From assembly GCF_016801865.2 (NCBI RefSeq), contig NC_068938.1:9015020-9079019 (forward strand): 64,000 bases of DNA, read 5' to 3'. A model generated the notes under the pieces. The model did no database searches. It saw only the letters and a program-made list of their open reading frames with translations, and was not told the DNA's origin. Below are positions 22,647-35,405 of the stretch, in pieces. Position 1 is the first letter of the stretch. Each line of letters opens with the position of its first letter. Both the position numbers and the translations under genes were made by a program. The stretch is from Culex pipiens pallens (lineage: Eukaryota; Arthropoda; Insecta; Diptera; Culicidae).

Positions 22647-25478
22647 AAAACTCAATTTTGTTAATGAATAAGACCACGCTTGGATTTTTCTTTAAATTTT
22701 ATATTCTGAGCGGACTTTTTTTTCCAAATTTTAGAAATTTGTATGTAACAAACGTGAAATTATATGAGAACGTCACATTGATTGTTCAAAAACAATTTTT
22801 GGTTTAAAAAATAAAAATGAGCTTAAATTTTCAGAACTGGACCCACTTGAAATATTGTTAAATGTTTTATTTCAAATTAAAGAATAAATTGAAAATATTT
22901 AAATAATAGTTAAAGCAAAATAAAAACCTGAAAATTTCAAACGGCCATTTGTTGAAATAGACGGCTTTCAAATGACAAATGAGTCGAAACACACAAAAAA
23001 AACAAGTATAAATTCAAATTTACAAAATATGATTCAAATGGAAATGATTGAACGAATAAACAAAGTAAAATACATTATTTCAAACCTCGTTTTATTTAAT
23101 AAAATTTGCATAATTTTTTATCAGTCTAATACGAGTTCAAAAATTTCCAACGGTTCTGGTAAAGTCAATTGTTCTAAATTTTTAAGCAAGCAAATCTAAT
23201 CTAATCTAATCTAATCTAACCCTAGCGCAGTTTCTAAATTTTTAAGCAAACAAAATCTCAAAATGAATTCAACATTACACTGTTCTGTTATTTTAAAAAT
23301 CAATAATTTCACGAGAATATTTTTTTCCTAATCAAATACCAAAATTTATGTTATGTTTTTTTATTCTTCAAATTCAATTTGGATTTGTCTTAACTAGGCT
23401 AACCAAAAAACACATTCAAAATATTTTTTTTATAATTTAATAATTGTTGTTCAATCAAAGTGATCCAATTTGATCGAAAATTAAATGTAAACGATTGAAA
23501 CTTTGTTTAAATCAGTTAACAATGATTGAATTCTTAATTAAATTTTGAAAATTCAATATCTGCTCTTTTCTTATCTTTTTTTGAATAAAATTCTGCTTTA
23601 GCCAATTTAATAACTTTTTTGTTGCCTTCGGATTTAAATACTAATTTATTATTTTTTAAACATTGAATGTCGAAACACTACAATTTATTAAAATCATTCG
23701 AGAAAATCCAACGCATCTTTAATATTTTATAATTCTGGCAGGAATACAGCCGTTTCACATATATTCCAAATTACTTAATCAGAAAAGTAAAAAAATAGGT
23801 GGGGGGGAGGAGGGCAAAACAAAATAAACAGGGAGTTAAGATAATAAATTATGATTCAGTATCATCAAATATTTGCAGCAGTCAATAAACTCAAAACAAT
23901 TTTGATTTTTTTTTTCGAAAATTTATCTTTTCATTACTCTTTTGTACATTTTCTTCAAAATTTGTATGCACCCTCACTACCCCCTTAAAAACAGGGGGCG
24001 CTAAAATGTTTAGCATGTTTGGGCTTGATCAAAAATATTTTGAATTTTTGTGAAATTCCGATTTATAGAAACGCAAAATTATTTTTTACTTCGATACTTA
24101 ATTATTTTGAAACTAATTATTTAAAAAAAAGTAAACTATTGTGAAATGCATTTTAAAACTCCTTTTTTATTCATACACTTTAAAAAATATTTGGAACGGC
24201 CTGAACTAAAAAAAGTTGAGAAAAATGTAACTCAACACAAAAAAAAGCTTGAAAACCAAAAATTGTACTAAATTAAAATAAATTTACTATTTAACTATCA
24301 AAAAGTTGAAAAACACAACATTCCTACTCTGATAGTGATCTTCATCAAAAAGCGCAACCCAGACCCTACCAAGCGAGTGCAATACTGCGTTTTGCAATAT
24401 TATTGTTTCTCTCTGTCTCTCTTTCAACCCAATCTACAACACCCGACTCGACGGGGCAATTCCGCGAGGCACTTCTTCAGAAGCAGTATAATTAACTTCC
24501 CTCTCCTGTGAAGCCCTTTTCCCCTTTAAAGAACTCGAATCTCCCTTGGGTGCCTCCTTTTGACGGATGCAAATTACGGTGCAGTGGCAGCCAAAGCAGC
24601 AGCAGCATTTCCAGTCAAAAGTCTTGCCTTGGATCAGCTCCGAAAGATCTGATTTTTGCGGCTGCAGCAAATTCCCTACTCGGTTTGCAAATAGGCCCGA
24701 GCGTTAAACTGCTCTCCTTTTCCAGCGCCATAATCAAGTCATAACGTTCGTTGTTTGCTCAAGCGTGCAAGTCGTTTCGTTCTAAAGGAAGGGGGGTGCC
24801 TCATATCTCGATATAGTGCCGATTTAATGCTCTCGATTTCGCTATACGGGCCAGAAGGTGCGCGCGCGACCGGCGGCATTTTGCAGCAAATTGATTCAAT
24901 AAAGTAATCGTTTTATTGAGCAAACTTTTTGATTGGCCATAAGCCGTAATTACATGCACTCTGGTGAGCATAGGGTTTTTGAAGAAGGAAAAAAACACGC
25001 TGCATCTAACTAAACAACATTGTAACCAATATCGCGGTGGAGCGAGCAAAAATCATGTTTCTGCGGCGTTGGATTAAGTCATAAAAAAGTGACGTTCCGG
25101 CACATCTTGAAAAAATATTCTTGGATTCGCAAGGGGAAGGGGTAGAAGCAGAGGAATGATGTACAATAAGGTTCTCAGTTAATCGGCACCGCGGCCAAGA
25201 TGCTATCGATGGAGAGATTACATTCTTGCCGATGCTGCGCGATGCTTATCGTGGCCCCAAGTGATGAGCTGAAGGGAGCTTAAGGAAGCCAGAGATGTGA
25301 AATAGTTTTTACTAAGCTTTTAGATTTTTCATATACAACAATACGTTACCAATTTGAATTATTTAAAAAAATATATCAAAAAAAGTTTTTTAAAAAGATT
25401 TTGAATTTCTGAGTCATTAAAAACTAATTTTCTAAACATTACGTTAGGAAAACTTAAAACATGAAAATCAAAGTTATA
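22647..25478. other. AT-rich gene-free stretch
   Basis: Five copies of AATCT in tandem occur at about 23193-23218. 23930-24170 weakly resembles the repeat at 29270-29735 (GTTTAGCATGTTTGGGCTTG). 24420-25290 is GC-richer and unique. No gene is supported. Confidence 0.35.
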
Positions 25479-25646
25479 TGAGCAATTCTCTACAAAACCG
25501 GCCGATTTCGACCATTTTTATTTTTTGTATTTTTTGATTTGGCTCAAACTTTGTGGGGGCCTTCCCTATGACCAAAGAAGCCATTTTGCATCATTAGTTT
25601 GTCCATATAAATTTCCATACAAATTTGGCAACTGTTCATACAAAAA

Positions 25647-27221
25647 CTAACTTAATCCACCTATGTGGTTGGAGCCTTCCTCACAACAATGGCTGTACAC
25701 AAGTTTCATCTATTTTTTATATCCGGCTTCCAAAAAGTACATCAATATCACTTAAGTGGCCATGTCTCGAGACAGGGCTGCCAGATCTTCAATGTTTTAG
25801 ACTCGTTGGAAAGGTCTTTTGGTAACCTAACCAACAATGGGTCGGATGATGGACCCGGATATAGTTTACATACATTTAAGTGAGATCCGGCTTCAAAAAA
25901 GTACATCAATATCACTTAAGAGGCCATATCTCAAGACAGGGTTGCCAGATCTTCAATGTTTTAGACTCGTTGGAAAGGTATTTTGATAACCTAACCAACG
26001 TTGGGTTGGATGGTGGATTCGGACTTAGTTCACATACATTTAAGTGAGATCCGGCTTCAAAAAAGTACATCAATATCACTTAAGTGGCCATATCTCGAGA
26101 CAGGGCTGCCAGATCTTCAATGTTATAGACTCGTTGGAAAGGTCTTTTGATAACCTTACCAACAATGGGTCGGATGGTGGATCCGGACATAGTTTACATA
26201 CATTTAAGTGAGATCCGGCTTCAAAAAAGTACATCAATATCACTTAAGTGGCCATATCTCGAGACAGGGTTGCCAGATCTTCAATGTTTTGCACTCGTTG
26301 GAAAGGTCTTTTGATAACCTAACCAACAATAGGTCGGATAGTGGATCCGGACATAGTTTACATACATTTAAGTGAGATCCGGCTTCAAAAAAGTACATCA
26401 ATATCACTTAAGAGGCCATATCTCGAGACAGGGTTGCCAGATCTTCAATGTTTTAGACTCGTTGGAAAGGTATTTTGATAACCTAACCAACGTTGGGTTG
26501 GATGGTGGATCCGGACATAGTTTACATACATTTAAGTGAGATCCGGCTTCAAAAAAGTACATCAATATCACTTAAGTGGCCATATCTCGAGACAGGGCTG
26601 CCAGATCTTCAATGTTTTAGACTCGTTGGAAAGGTCTTTTGATAACCTTATCAACAATAGGTCGGATGATGGACCCGGACGTAGTTTACATACATTTAAG
26701 TGAGATCCGGCTTCAAAAAAGTACATCAATATCACTTAAGTGGCCATATCTCGAGACAGGGTTGCCAGATCTTCAATGTTTTGGACTCGTTGGAAAGGTC
26801 TTTTGATAACCTAACCAACGATGGGTCGGATGATGGACCCGGACATAGTTTACATACAGTTAAGTGAGATCCAAATATATGTGAAAACACATTTTTATAC
26901 ATAACTTTTGAACTACTTATCGAAACTTCAATCTGTACAAAACTCGATCTATGGGACCCTAAACCAAGTCGAATGCAACAAGTTCGGGTCAAATCGGTTC
27001 AGCCAGTGCCGAGAAACATGAGCTAGTTTGTTGGTCACATACATACATACACACACACATACACACACACATACACACACACATACACACACACATACAC
27101 ACAGACATTTGTTCAGTTTTCGATTCTGAGTCGATATGTATACATGAAGGTGGGTCTACGACGTTTTTATACGAAGTTCATTTTTAGAGCAGGATTATAG
27201 CCTTACCTCAGTGAGGAAAGC
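25647..27221 (-). mobile_element. HINE-like element copy C (about 7 central repeats)
   Basis: Reverse-oriented. Right-end hairpin sequence CTAACTTAATCCACC is at 25647, central repeats at about 25720-26868, a CA/TA microsatellite at 27040-27105, and the left-end palindrome finishes at 27221. It interrupts the left arm of the palindrome at 25479-28994; the intact right arm reads straight across this site. Confidence 0.7.
25720..26868 (-). repeat. 7 tandem units of 164 bp (copy C)
   Basis: The GATCCGGC marker recurs at 25884, 26048 and so on to 26868 at 164-bp intervals. These units share private differences (ATCAATATCACTTAAG, TCTTTTGATAACC) not seen in the other long arrays, so they amplified separately. 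Confidence 0.9.
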
Positions 27222-29269
27222 AAAATGGTACGTAAATATTCGAAAATCTGTAACTTTTGAAGGAATTTTTTGATCAATTTGGTGTCTTCGGCAAAGTTGT
27301 AGGTATTGTTAAGGACTATTTAGAAAAAAATAGGTACACGGAAAAAAAAATTTCCCGATTTTTTTATTAACTTTTTTTTCACAAAAACTCAAATTCCCAA
27401 AATACGTATTTTTTGATTTTCGAGATTTTTTGATATGTTTTAGGGGACAAAAATCCGCAACTTTTGAGCTATAGAGAAACATGGTCAAAAAATTTGCCGC
27501 CGAGTTATGATTTTTTGAAAAACTGGTGATTTTTGGAAAAAATCAAAATTTCATACATAAAATTTTTTTGACCTTATTTTTTTATGCAAAATTGAATTTG
27601 CAATCGAAAATTACTTTACAGATTTTTTGACAAAGGGCCCCGTTTTCAAGATATAGCCACCGAAAGTTTGATTTCAGCGAAATATTTGCAGTTTTTCGAT
27701 TTTTAAAAATAGTGACCATGAGTGACCATTTCTAAAAATATTTTTTTTGAAAAGTTCAGAAAATTTGCTATAAAATTGTCTAAGAGACATCGAAGATTGG
27801 ACCTCTGGTTGTTGAGATACAGCGGCTAAAAGAAAAAGAAACACGAAAATTGAAGTTTTCTAAGTCTCACCCAAACAGCCCACGATTTTCTAATGACGAT
27901 ATCTCAGCAACTAATGGTTCAATTTTCAATGTTAATATATGAAACATTCGTGAAATTTTCCGATCTTTTCGAAAAAAATATTTTGAAAAAAATTAAATCA
28001 AGACTAACATTTTAAAAGGGCCAAACATTGAATATTATGCCTATTTGAAATGTTAGTCTTGATTTAAAAATTTTCAAAATATTTTTTTCGAAGAGATCGG
28101 AAAATTTCACGAATGTTTCATGTATTAACATTGAAAATTGAACCATTAATTGCTGAGATATCGTCATTAGAAAATCGTGGGTTGTTTGGGTTAGACTTAG
28201 AAAACTTCAATTTTCGTGTTTCTTTTTCTTTTAGCCGCTGTATCTCAACAACCAGAGGTCCAATCTTCGATGTCTCTTAGACAATTTTATAGCAAATTTT
28301 CTGAACTTTTCAAAAAAAATATTTTTAGAAATGGTCACTCATGGTCACTATTTTTAAAAATCAAAAAACTGCAAATATTTCGCTGAAATCAAACTTTCGG
28401 TGGCTATATCTTGAAAACGGGGCCCTTTATCAAAAAATCTGTAAAGTAATTTTCGATTGCAAATTCAATTTTTCATAAAAAAAATGAGGTCAAAACAATT
28501 TTATGTATGAAATTTCGATTTTTTCCAAAAATCACCAGTTTTTCAAAAAATCATAACTCGGCGGCAGATTTTTTGACCATGTTTCTCTATAGCTTAAAAG
28601 TTGCGGATTTTTGTCCCCTAAAACATATCAAAAAATCTCGAAAATCAAAAAATACGTATTTTGGGAATTTGAGTTTTTGTGAAAAAAAAGTTAATAAAAA
28701 AATCGGGAAATTTTTTTTTCCGTGTACCTATTTTTTTCTAAATAGTCCTTAACAATACCTACAACTTTGCCGAAGACACTAAATTGATCAAAAAATTCCT
28801 TCAAAAGTTACAGATTTTCGAATATTTACGTACCATTTTTGTATGAACAGTTGCCAAATTTGTATGGAAATTTATATGGACAAACTAATGATGCAAAATG
28901 GCTTCTTTGGTCATAGGGAAGGCCCCCACAAAGTTTGAGCCAAATCAAAAAATACAAATAAAATCCATTTCCGGTTTTGGTAGAGAATTGCTCATATGCC
29001 TGAAAGCTAAACACAGCAATCTGGAAACAACATTTTAAAATTTACTGAAAACTTACCTTCAAAATTGAAAAAAAAATTTCAAAATTCGTAGATATTCTAT
29101 GCAGCTCTTATTTAAACAGTTCTTAAATTTCATAAATCAAAATTTGAACACCTAGTTCAACATACATCAAAAAATTTGAAAAATAACATTCAATATTTTA
29201 ATATTTTCTCTAATTTACAATACATTGTCAGATTTTTTTTAAAGACAAAAATCTTTGACAATGGACTTT

Positions 29270-29735
29270 CCTAAACTTGTTTAGGCAGGTACAAATATTT
29301 TTAAAAGCTTTTGTCACCCCTCCCCCCCCCCCCCCCTTCAAAATTGGCCCGAAAAATATTTTTACAATAAACTTCAAAATTTCAATGAAAATTCAAGGGC
29401 AACCAGCTGAAATCAAATTAAAATACATTCTCCTGCGTTTAAAATCATTTTTAGCATGTTTGGGTTTATTTAAAAATCTTAAGATTTTTTGAAAATTCTC
29501 GATGCAAAATCTTTTTTTTTAGATACAATTTTTGTTTTTGTCAGATCTTAGATTTTTTGAAAACTAATGATTGCAAAACAAACTAGTTCAGTGCATTTTA
29601 AAGCACTTTTTCATTTAAATGTGAAGATTATGGCTTGTTATTTAAATTTTTATATTTTTTTTTATTTTTTGCCCCCCCCCCTTGACCTCGGCCAAGGCCG
29701 AGGGACAAAAACTTTTTTAAATATTTGCATCGGCC
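29270..29735. repeat. Dispersed repeat with C-runs, copy 1
   Basis: This region matches in inverted orientation the interrupted copy at 52640-53548. Shared parts include TTTAGCATGTTTGGGTTTAT, poly-C tracts at 29322-29337 and 29674-29683, and CGGCCAAGGCCGAGGG. It is non-coding. It supplies the uninterrupted reference for the hairpin-repeat insertion at 52783-53210. Confidence 0.75.
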
Positions 29736-30087
29736 TTACTTTAGTTGACAATTTAAGAGCGAGTCCACGAGCAGAGCATACCCATCTCGCATCGACCTCA
29801 CCAATCTGCCTGAAATTTTCAGGGGTTGTTTGTACATATAAAACTAGCATATGGACAAAATATGAGTACTCTAGGTCAACGGGAAGTGGGGCAAATCGGG
29901 ACACAAAGTTTGAAGGTTTGAAGGTTCTTAGGCAAAATTCAATTAAATTTCAAAATTCAAAATGCATCTTAAAGGGCTGAAAAAATGCAACAAAATGCAG
30001 GGTAGAGCATCCCAATTGGTTAAATCTATAGGGAGTTATTGGCATTTTAGTGAAAAAATAGCATAATTTTCAAACTCAAATAAAAAA
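29736..30087. other. Short gene-free spacer
   Basis: No supported feature; AT-rich with one GC-moderate patch. Confidence 0.35.
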
Positions 30088-33000
30088 CTAACTTAATCCA
30101 CCTATGTGGTTGATGCCTTCCTCACTTTTTACCAACAATGGGTAATATGACCGTTTTATACACATATTCCAGCTATTTTTTAGATCCACAAAAATAAGTA
30201 CACAGATATCACTTAAGTGGTCATAACTCGAGACAGGGTTGCCAGATCTTCAATGTTGTGGACTCGTTGGAAAGGTCTCTCGATTACCTAACCAACGATG
30301 GGTTGGATGATGGATCCGGACATCGTTTACATACATTTAAGTGAGATCCGGCATCAAAAAAGCACATAAATATCACTTAAGTGGTCATAACTCGAGACAG
30401 GATTGCCAAATCTTCAATGTTGTGGACTCGTTGGAAAGGTCTCTCGATTACCTAACTAACGATGGGTTGGATGATGGGTCCGGACATCGTTTACATACAT
30501 TTAAGTGAGATCCGGCATTAAAAAAGCACATAAATATCACTTAAGTGGTCATAACTCGAGACAGGGTTGCCAGATCTTCAATGTTGTGGACTCGTTGGAA
30601 AGGTCTCTCGATTACCTAATCAACGATGGGTTGGATGATGGATCCGGACATCGTTTACATACATTTAAGTGAGATCCGGCTTCAAAAAAGTACATAAATA
30701 TCACTTAAGTGGTCATAACTCGTGACAGGGTTGCCAGATCTTCAATGTTGTGGACTCGTTGGAAAGGTCTCTCGATTACCTAATCAACGATGGGTTGGAT
30801 GATTGATCCGGACATCGTTTACATACATTTAAGTGAGATCCGGCATCAAAAAAGCACATAAATATCACTTAAGTGGTCATAACTCGAGACAGGGTTGCCA
30901 GATCTTCAATGTTGTGGACTCGTTGGAAAGGTCTCTCGATTACCTAACCAACGATGGGTTGGATGATGGATCCGGACATCGTTTACATACATTTAAGTGA
31001 GATCCGGCATTAAAAAAGCACATAAATATCACTTAAGTGGTCATAACTCGAGACAGGGTTGCCAGATCTTCAATGTTGTGGACTCGTTGGAAAGGTCTCT
31101 CGATTACCTAACTAACGATGGGTTGGATGATGGATCTGGACATCGTTTACATACATTTAAGTGAGATCCGGCATTAAAAAAGCACATAAATATCACTTAA
31201 GTGGTCATAACTTGAGACAGGGTTGCCAGATCTTCAATGTTGTGGACTCGTTGGAAAGGTCTCTCGATTACCTAACCAACGATGGGTTGGATGATGAATC
31301 CGGACATCGTTTACATACATTTAAGTGAGATCCGGCTTCAAAAAAGTACATAAATATCACTTAAGTGGTCATAACTCGAGACAGGGTTGCCAGATCTTCA
31401 ATGTTGTGGACTCGTTGGAAAGGTCTCTCGATTACCTAATCAACGATGGGTTGGATGATTGATCCGGACATCGTTTACATACATTTAAGTGAGATCCGGC
31501 ATCAAAAAAGCACATAAATATCACTTAAGTGGTCATAACTCGAGACAGGGTTTCCAGATCTTCAATGTTGTGGACTCGTTGGGAAGGTCTCTCGATTACC
31601 TAACCAACGATGGGTTGGATGATGGATCCGGACATCGTTTACATACATTTAAGTGAGATCCGGCATTAAAAAAGCACATAAATATCACTTAAGTGGTCAT
31701 AACTCGAGACAGGGTTGCCAGATCTTCAATGTTGTGGACTCGTTGGAAAGGTCTCTCGATTACCTAACTAACGATGGGTTGGATGATGGATCCGGACATC
31801 GTTTACATACATTTAAGTGAGATCCGGCATTAAAAAAGCACATAAATATCACTTAAGTGGTCATAACTCGAGACAGGGTTGCCAGATCTTCAATGTTGTG
31901 GACTCGTTGGAAAGGTCTCTCGATTACCTAACTAACGATGGGTTGGATGATGGATCCGGACATCGTTTACATACATTTAAGTGAGATCCGGCTTCAAAAA
32001 AGTACATAAATATCACTTAAGTGGTCATAACTCAAGACAGGGTTGCCAGATCTTCAATGTTGTGGACTCGTTGGGAAGGTCTCTCGATTACCTAACCAAC
32101 GATGGGTTGGATGATGGATCCGGACATCGTTTACATACATTTAAGTGAGATCCGGCATTAAAAAAGCACATAAATATCACTTAAGTGGTCATAACTCGAG
32201 ACAGGGTTGCCAGATCTTCAATGTTGTGGACTCGTTGGAAAGGTCTCTCGATTACCTAACTAACGATGGGTTGGATGATGGATCCGGACATCGTTTACAT
32301 ACATTTAAGTGAGATCCGGCATTAAAAAAGCACATAAATATCACTTAAGTGGTCATAACTCGAGACAGGGTTGCCAGATCTTCAATGTTGTGGACTCGTT
32401 GGAAAGGTCTCTCGATTACCTAATCAACGATGGGTTGGATGATTGATCCGGACATCGTTTACATACATTTAAGTGAGATCCGGCATCAAAAAAGCACATA
32501 AATATCACTTAAGTGGTCATAACTCGAGACAGGGTTTCCAGATCTTCAATGTTGTGGACTCGTTGGGAAGGTCTCTCGATTACCTAACCAACGATGGGTT
32601 GGATGATGGATCCGGACATCGTTTACATACATTTAAGTGAGATCCGGCATTAAAAAAGCACATAAATATCACTTAAGTGGTCATAACTCGAGACAGGGTT
32701 GCCAGATCTTCAATGTTGTGGACTCGTTGGAAAGGTCTCTCGATTACCTAACTAACGATGGGTTGGATGATGGATCCGGACATCGTTTACATACATTTAA
32801 GTGAGATCCGGCATTAAAAAAGCACATAAATATCACTTAAGTGGTCATAACTCGAGACAGGGTTGCCAGATCTTCAATGTTGTGGACTCGTTGGAAAGGT
32901 CTCTCGATTACCTAACTAACGATGGGTTGGATGATGGATCCGGACATCGTTTACATACATTTAAGTGAGATCCGGCTTCAAAAAAGTACATAAATATCAC

Positions 33001-33648
33001 TTAAGTGGTCATAACTCAAGACAGGGTTGCCAGATCTTCAATGTTGTGGACTCGTTGGAAAGGTCTCTCGATTACCTAACCAACAATGGGTTGGATGATG
33101 GATCCGGACATCGTTTACATACATTTAAGTGAGATCCGGCCTAAAAAAGTACATAAATATCACTTAAGTGGTCATAACTCGATACAGGGTTGCCAGATCT
33201 TCAATGTTGTGAACTCGTTGGAAAGGTCTCTTGATTACCTAACCAACGATGGGTCGGATGAAGGATCCGGACATCGTTTACATGCATATAAATGAGATCC
33301 GGATATATGTGAAAACACATTTTTATACATAACTTTTGAACTAGTTATCGAAACTTCAAACAATTCAATAGCGATGTATGGGACCATAAACCAAGTCGAA
33401 TGCAACCGGTTTGATCAAAATCGGTTCAGCCAGTGCTGAGAAAACTCAGTGAGAATTTTGGTCACATACATACATACACACACATACACACACATACACA
33501 CACACATACACACACACATACACACACACAGACATTTGTTCAGTTTTCGATTCTGAGTCGATATGTATACATGAAGGTGGGTCTTTGAGCTTTTAATAAA
33601 AATTTCACTTTTAGAGCAGGATTATAGCCTTACCTCAGTGAGGAAGGC
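30088..33648 (-). mobile_element. HINE-like element copy D (about 19 central repeats)
   Basis: Largest copy, reverse-oriented. Right-end hairpin CTAACTTAATCCACC at 30088, then GCCTTCCTCACTTTTTACC, a tandem array to about 33300, a CA/TA microsatellite (33465-33530) and the left-end palindrome ending at 33648. Flanked by A-runs on both sides (T-runs in element orientation). Confidence 0.7.
30181..33300 (-). repeat. 19 tandem 164-bp units with higher-order structure (copy D)
   Basis: The marker GAGATCCGG recurs from 30345 to 33133 at exactly 164 bp; the last interval is 162 bp. Three unit types can be told apart at GGCATCAAAAAAGC, GGCATTAAAAAAGC and GGCTTCAAAAAAGT. Their order repeats as multi-unit blocks, and a marked pair of variants (GGGTTTCCAGATC and GTTGGGAAGG) recurs 984 bp apart (six units). 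Confidence 0.95.
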
Positions 33649-34784
33649 AAAAGTGTTCCATCCAGATATCAACTCGGTTCGACCTACAGCTTGTAGGGGA
33701 CATCTGGGACTACCATCTGAGACTGAGAATGGGTAAGGCAGTTAAACATATTAAATTCGAAAAACCTACAAAAAAATAAAAAATAATTTAAAAAAAATAA
33801 CTAGAAAACAGGATGTATTTTTTATTTTTTGGCCAGTTTTCCACTAAAGTTTTTCCAAATTGAGATTATTTTAAACGTAATCAATTTTATAAAAGAAAAT
33901 TTTACCTCAAGAAGTTTGACTAAACGCATTTGATGTTGAAATTGCACAGTGGCTAGATCGCAAAATTAAGTTAAAAAATTATTGCAAATAAAAAGGGGCA
34001 ACTTTTTGTTTGGTTGAAAATAAGGGTGGTTCAAGTTTTAGAGAAAAGTGATATTGGGCCTGATTTTTGATGCTTTGCTCAGATGCTTTCTTTTAATTTG
34101 GTCTTAGATCAAGAGATAAAATTTTAGTGTCTTCGACAAAATTGCTTGAATTGGAAGCTTAACAACTTTCTAGAAGACAAAACAAATCCCAATAATATTC
34201 CTGAAAAGTTAGATTTGAAGTTGCCTTTTTTTAATTTGCAACAACTCTTCTGAAGACACCAAAGCTCCAAAACAACACAATTTTTCTGAAAAAAAACATT
34301 TCCCATTTAATTTTGCTACCTGGGCCACTGTGCATTGATAAAATTAAATAAATTTAAATTGTGTTTTGTTCATAAATTCAAAGATATTTTGAAAATTTGT
34401 GACAGTAGCATAACTAAAGCACATAGAAAACTGTTTGCTTAAATTATGCGAATTTGAAAAAAAAATAAATCTAGCTTAATTTTTTAAAGAAAGACATAGC
34501 TGAAAAAAATTGCTTCCAGGTCTTAGAAACTTAAAAAAAAACTGATTAAATTCAATTTTATTTCGGAGCACTCTAAACTTGAACAAAACTGAAAAATTCA
34601 TATTCTGACAAAAAAAATAGTTTCATTCATTGACTGACAGCGTTAAGGATCATTAGTCGAACTGAACATTGTTTTGTCCAAACAGTGACAATTCTAATAA
34701 TATCCAAAATGCAATTGATATTTTCTCAAATAATATGGGCAAAACTATTAAAAACACTAAAAAAATTCTCCCATTTTCCGTTAC
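33649..34784. other. Gene-free spacer
   Basis: AT-rich, no supported gene. A partial inverted repeat (CACTAAAAAAATTCT against AGAATTTTT...TTTTTTAGTG) spans about 34755-34840. Confidence 0.35.
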
Positions 34785-35130
34785 TTGTTTTTGCAGTCGA
34801 GTTACTGCAAATGGAAGAATTTTTAAAACTTTTTTAGTGGTTTTTCGATGAAAGTAAGTTTTTTTCGGAATTCTGAGTACGCCATCGAATCGGGCGTCTA
34901 ATTTTACATAAAGTCTCTGTGACACCAAATTTCTATCTCATCACCGTTTCAGGCTGCAAATTATTGAAAAACACCTCTTTTTTCACATGTTCAACAATGA
35001 AAGGGTTCGTACCGTCCCTCCGTCACGAGATATCAAAAAACGGACCATGGATTCGTGATCAAGGACAAAAATTATCCCATAGGACAAAGTTTCACGCAAA
35101 TCGAAGAGTTGGCGGAGAATTACCCATAGA
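34785..35130 (+). repeat. Dispersed repeat, copy 1 (inverted match at 63145-63515)
   Basis: About 345 bp closely matches the reverse complement of 63145-63515, including CCTCCGTCACGAGAT, ACAAAGTTTCACGCAAATCG and GGCGGAGAATTACCC. Open frames through it are shared by descent of the repeat and have no recognisable domain. Confidence 0.75.
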
Positions 35131-35229
35131 ATTCATCAATAGATGTAAACTATCATCACTGGAAAACCATGCGGAAAGAAATTAATTTCATCTAATTTGA
35201 GGCTGCTCAATATACCAATAGATATCTTA

Positions 35230-35402
35230 GGGACCATCCATAAACCACGTGGACACTTTAGGGGGGGGGGGGGGGGGGGGGTATGGCGATTGTCCATGAC
35301 CCATACAAATAAGATTTTTTTTGTATGGACAATTGTCCACGGAGGGGGGGGGGGGGGTAACAAATTCCCAAAAAAGTGTCCACGTGGTTTATGGATGGTC
35401 CC
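35230..35402. mobile_element. PIF/Harbinger-like MITE with TTA duplication
   Basis: 173 bp bounded by inverted GGGACCATCCATAAACCACG ends (about 30 bp, near perfect) and flanked by TTA (35227-35229, 35403-35405). Three-base TTA/TWA duplications with GGG-starting ends are typical of PIF/Harbinger. Two G-homopolymers lie inside (35264-35281, 35344-35357). A partial copy is at 42343. Confidence 0.8.
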
Positions 35403-35405
35403 TTA

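Larger units (their letters stand above)
25479..28994. mobile_element. Large near-perfect palindrome (foldback element) with nested insert
   Basis: Terminal sequence TGAGCAATTCTCTAC is inverted at the two ends and flanked by TA (25477-25478, 28995-28996). The arms remain inverted copies of each other to a centre near 28010-28030, about 0.95 kb each once the nested element at 25647-27221 is removed. Identity between arms is high by eye, with only scattered differences. No coding sequence; open frames in the arms have no family resemblance. Confidence 0.8.

Noticed and set aside
23193..23218. Telomere-like repeat
   Set aside because: Five copies of AATCT differ from the insect telomere unit TTAGG and the run is too short.
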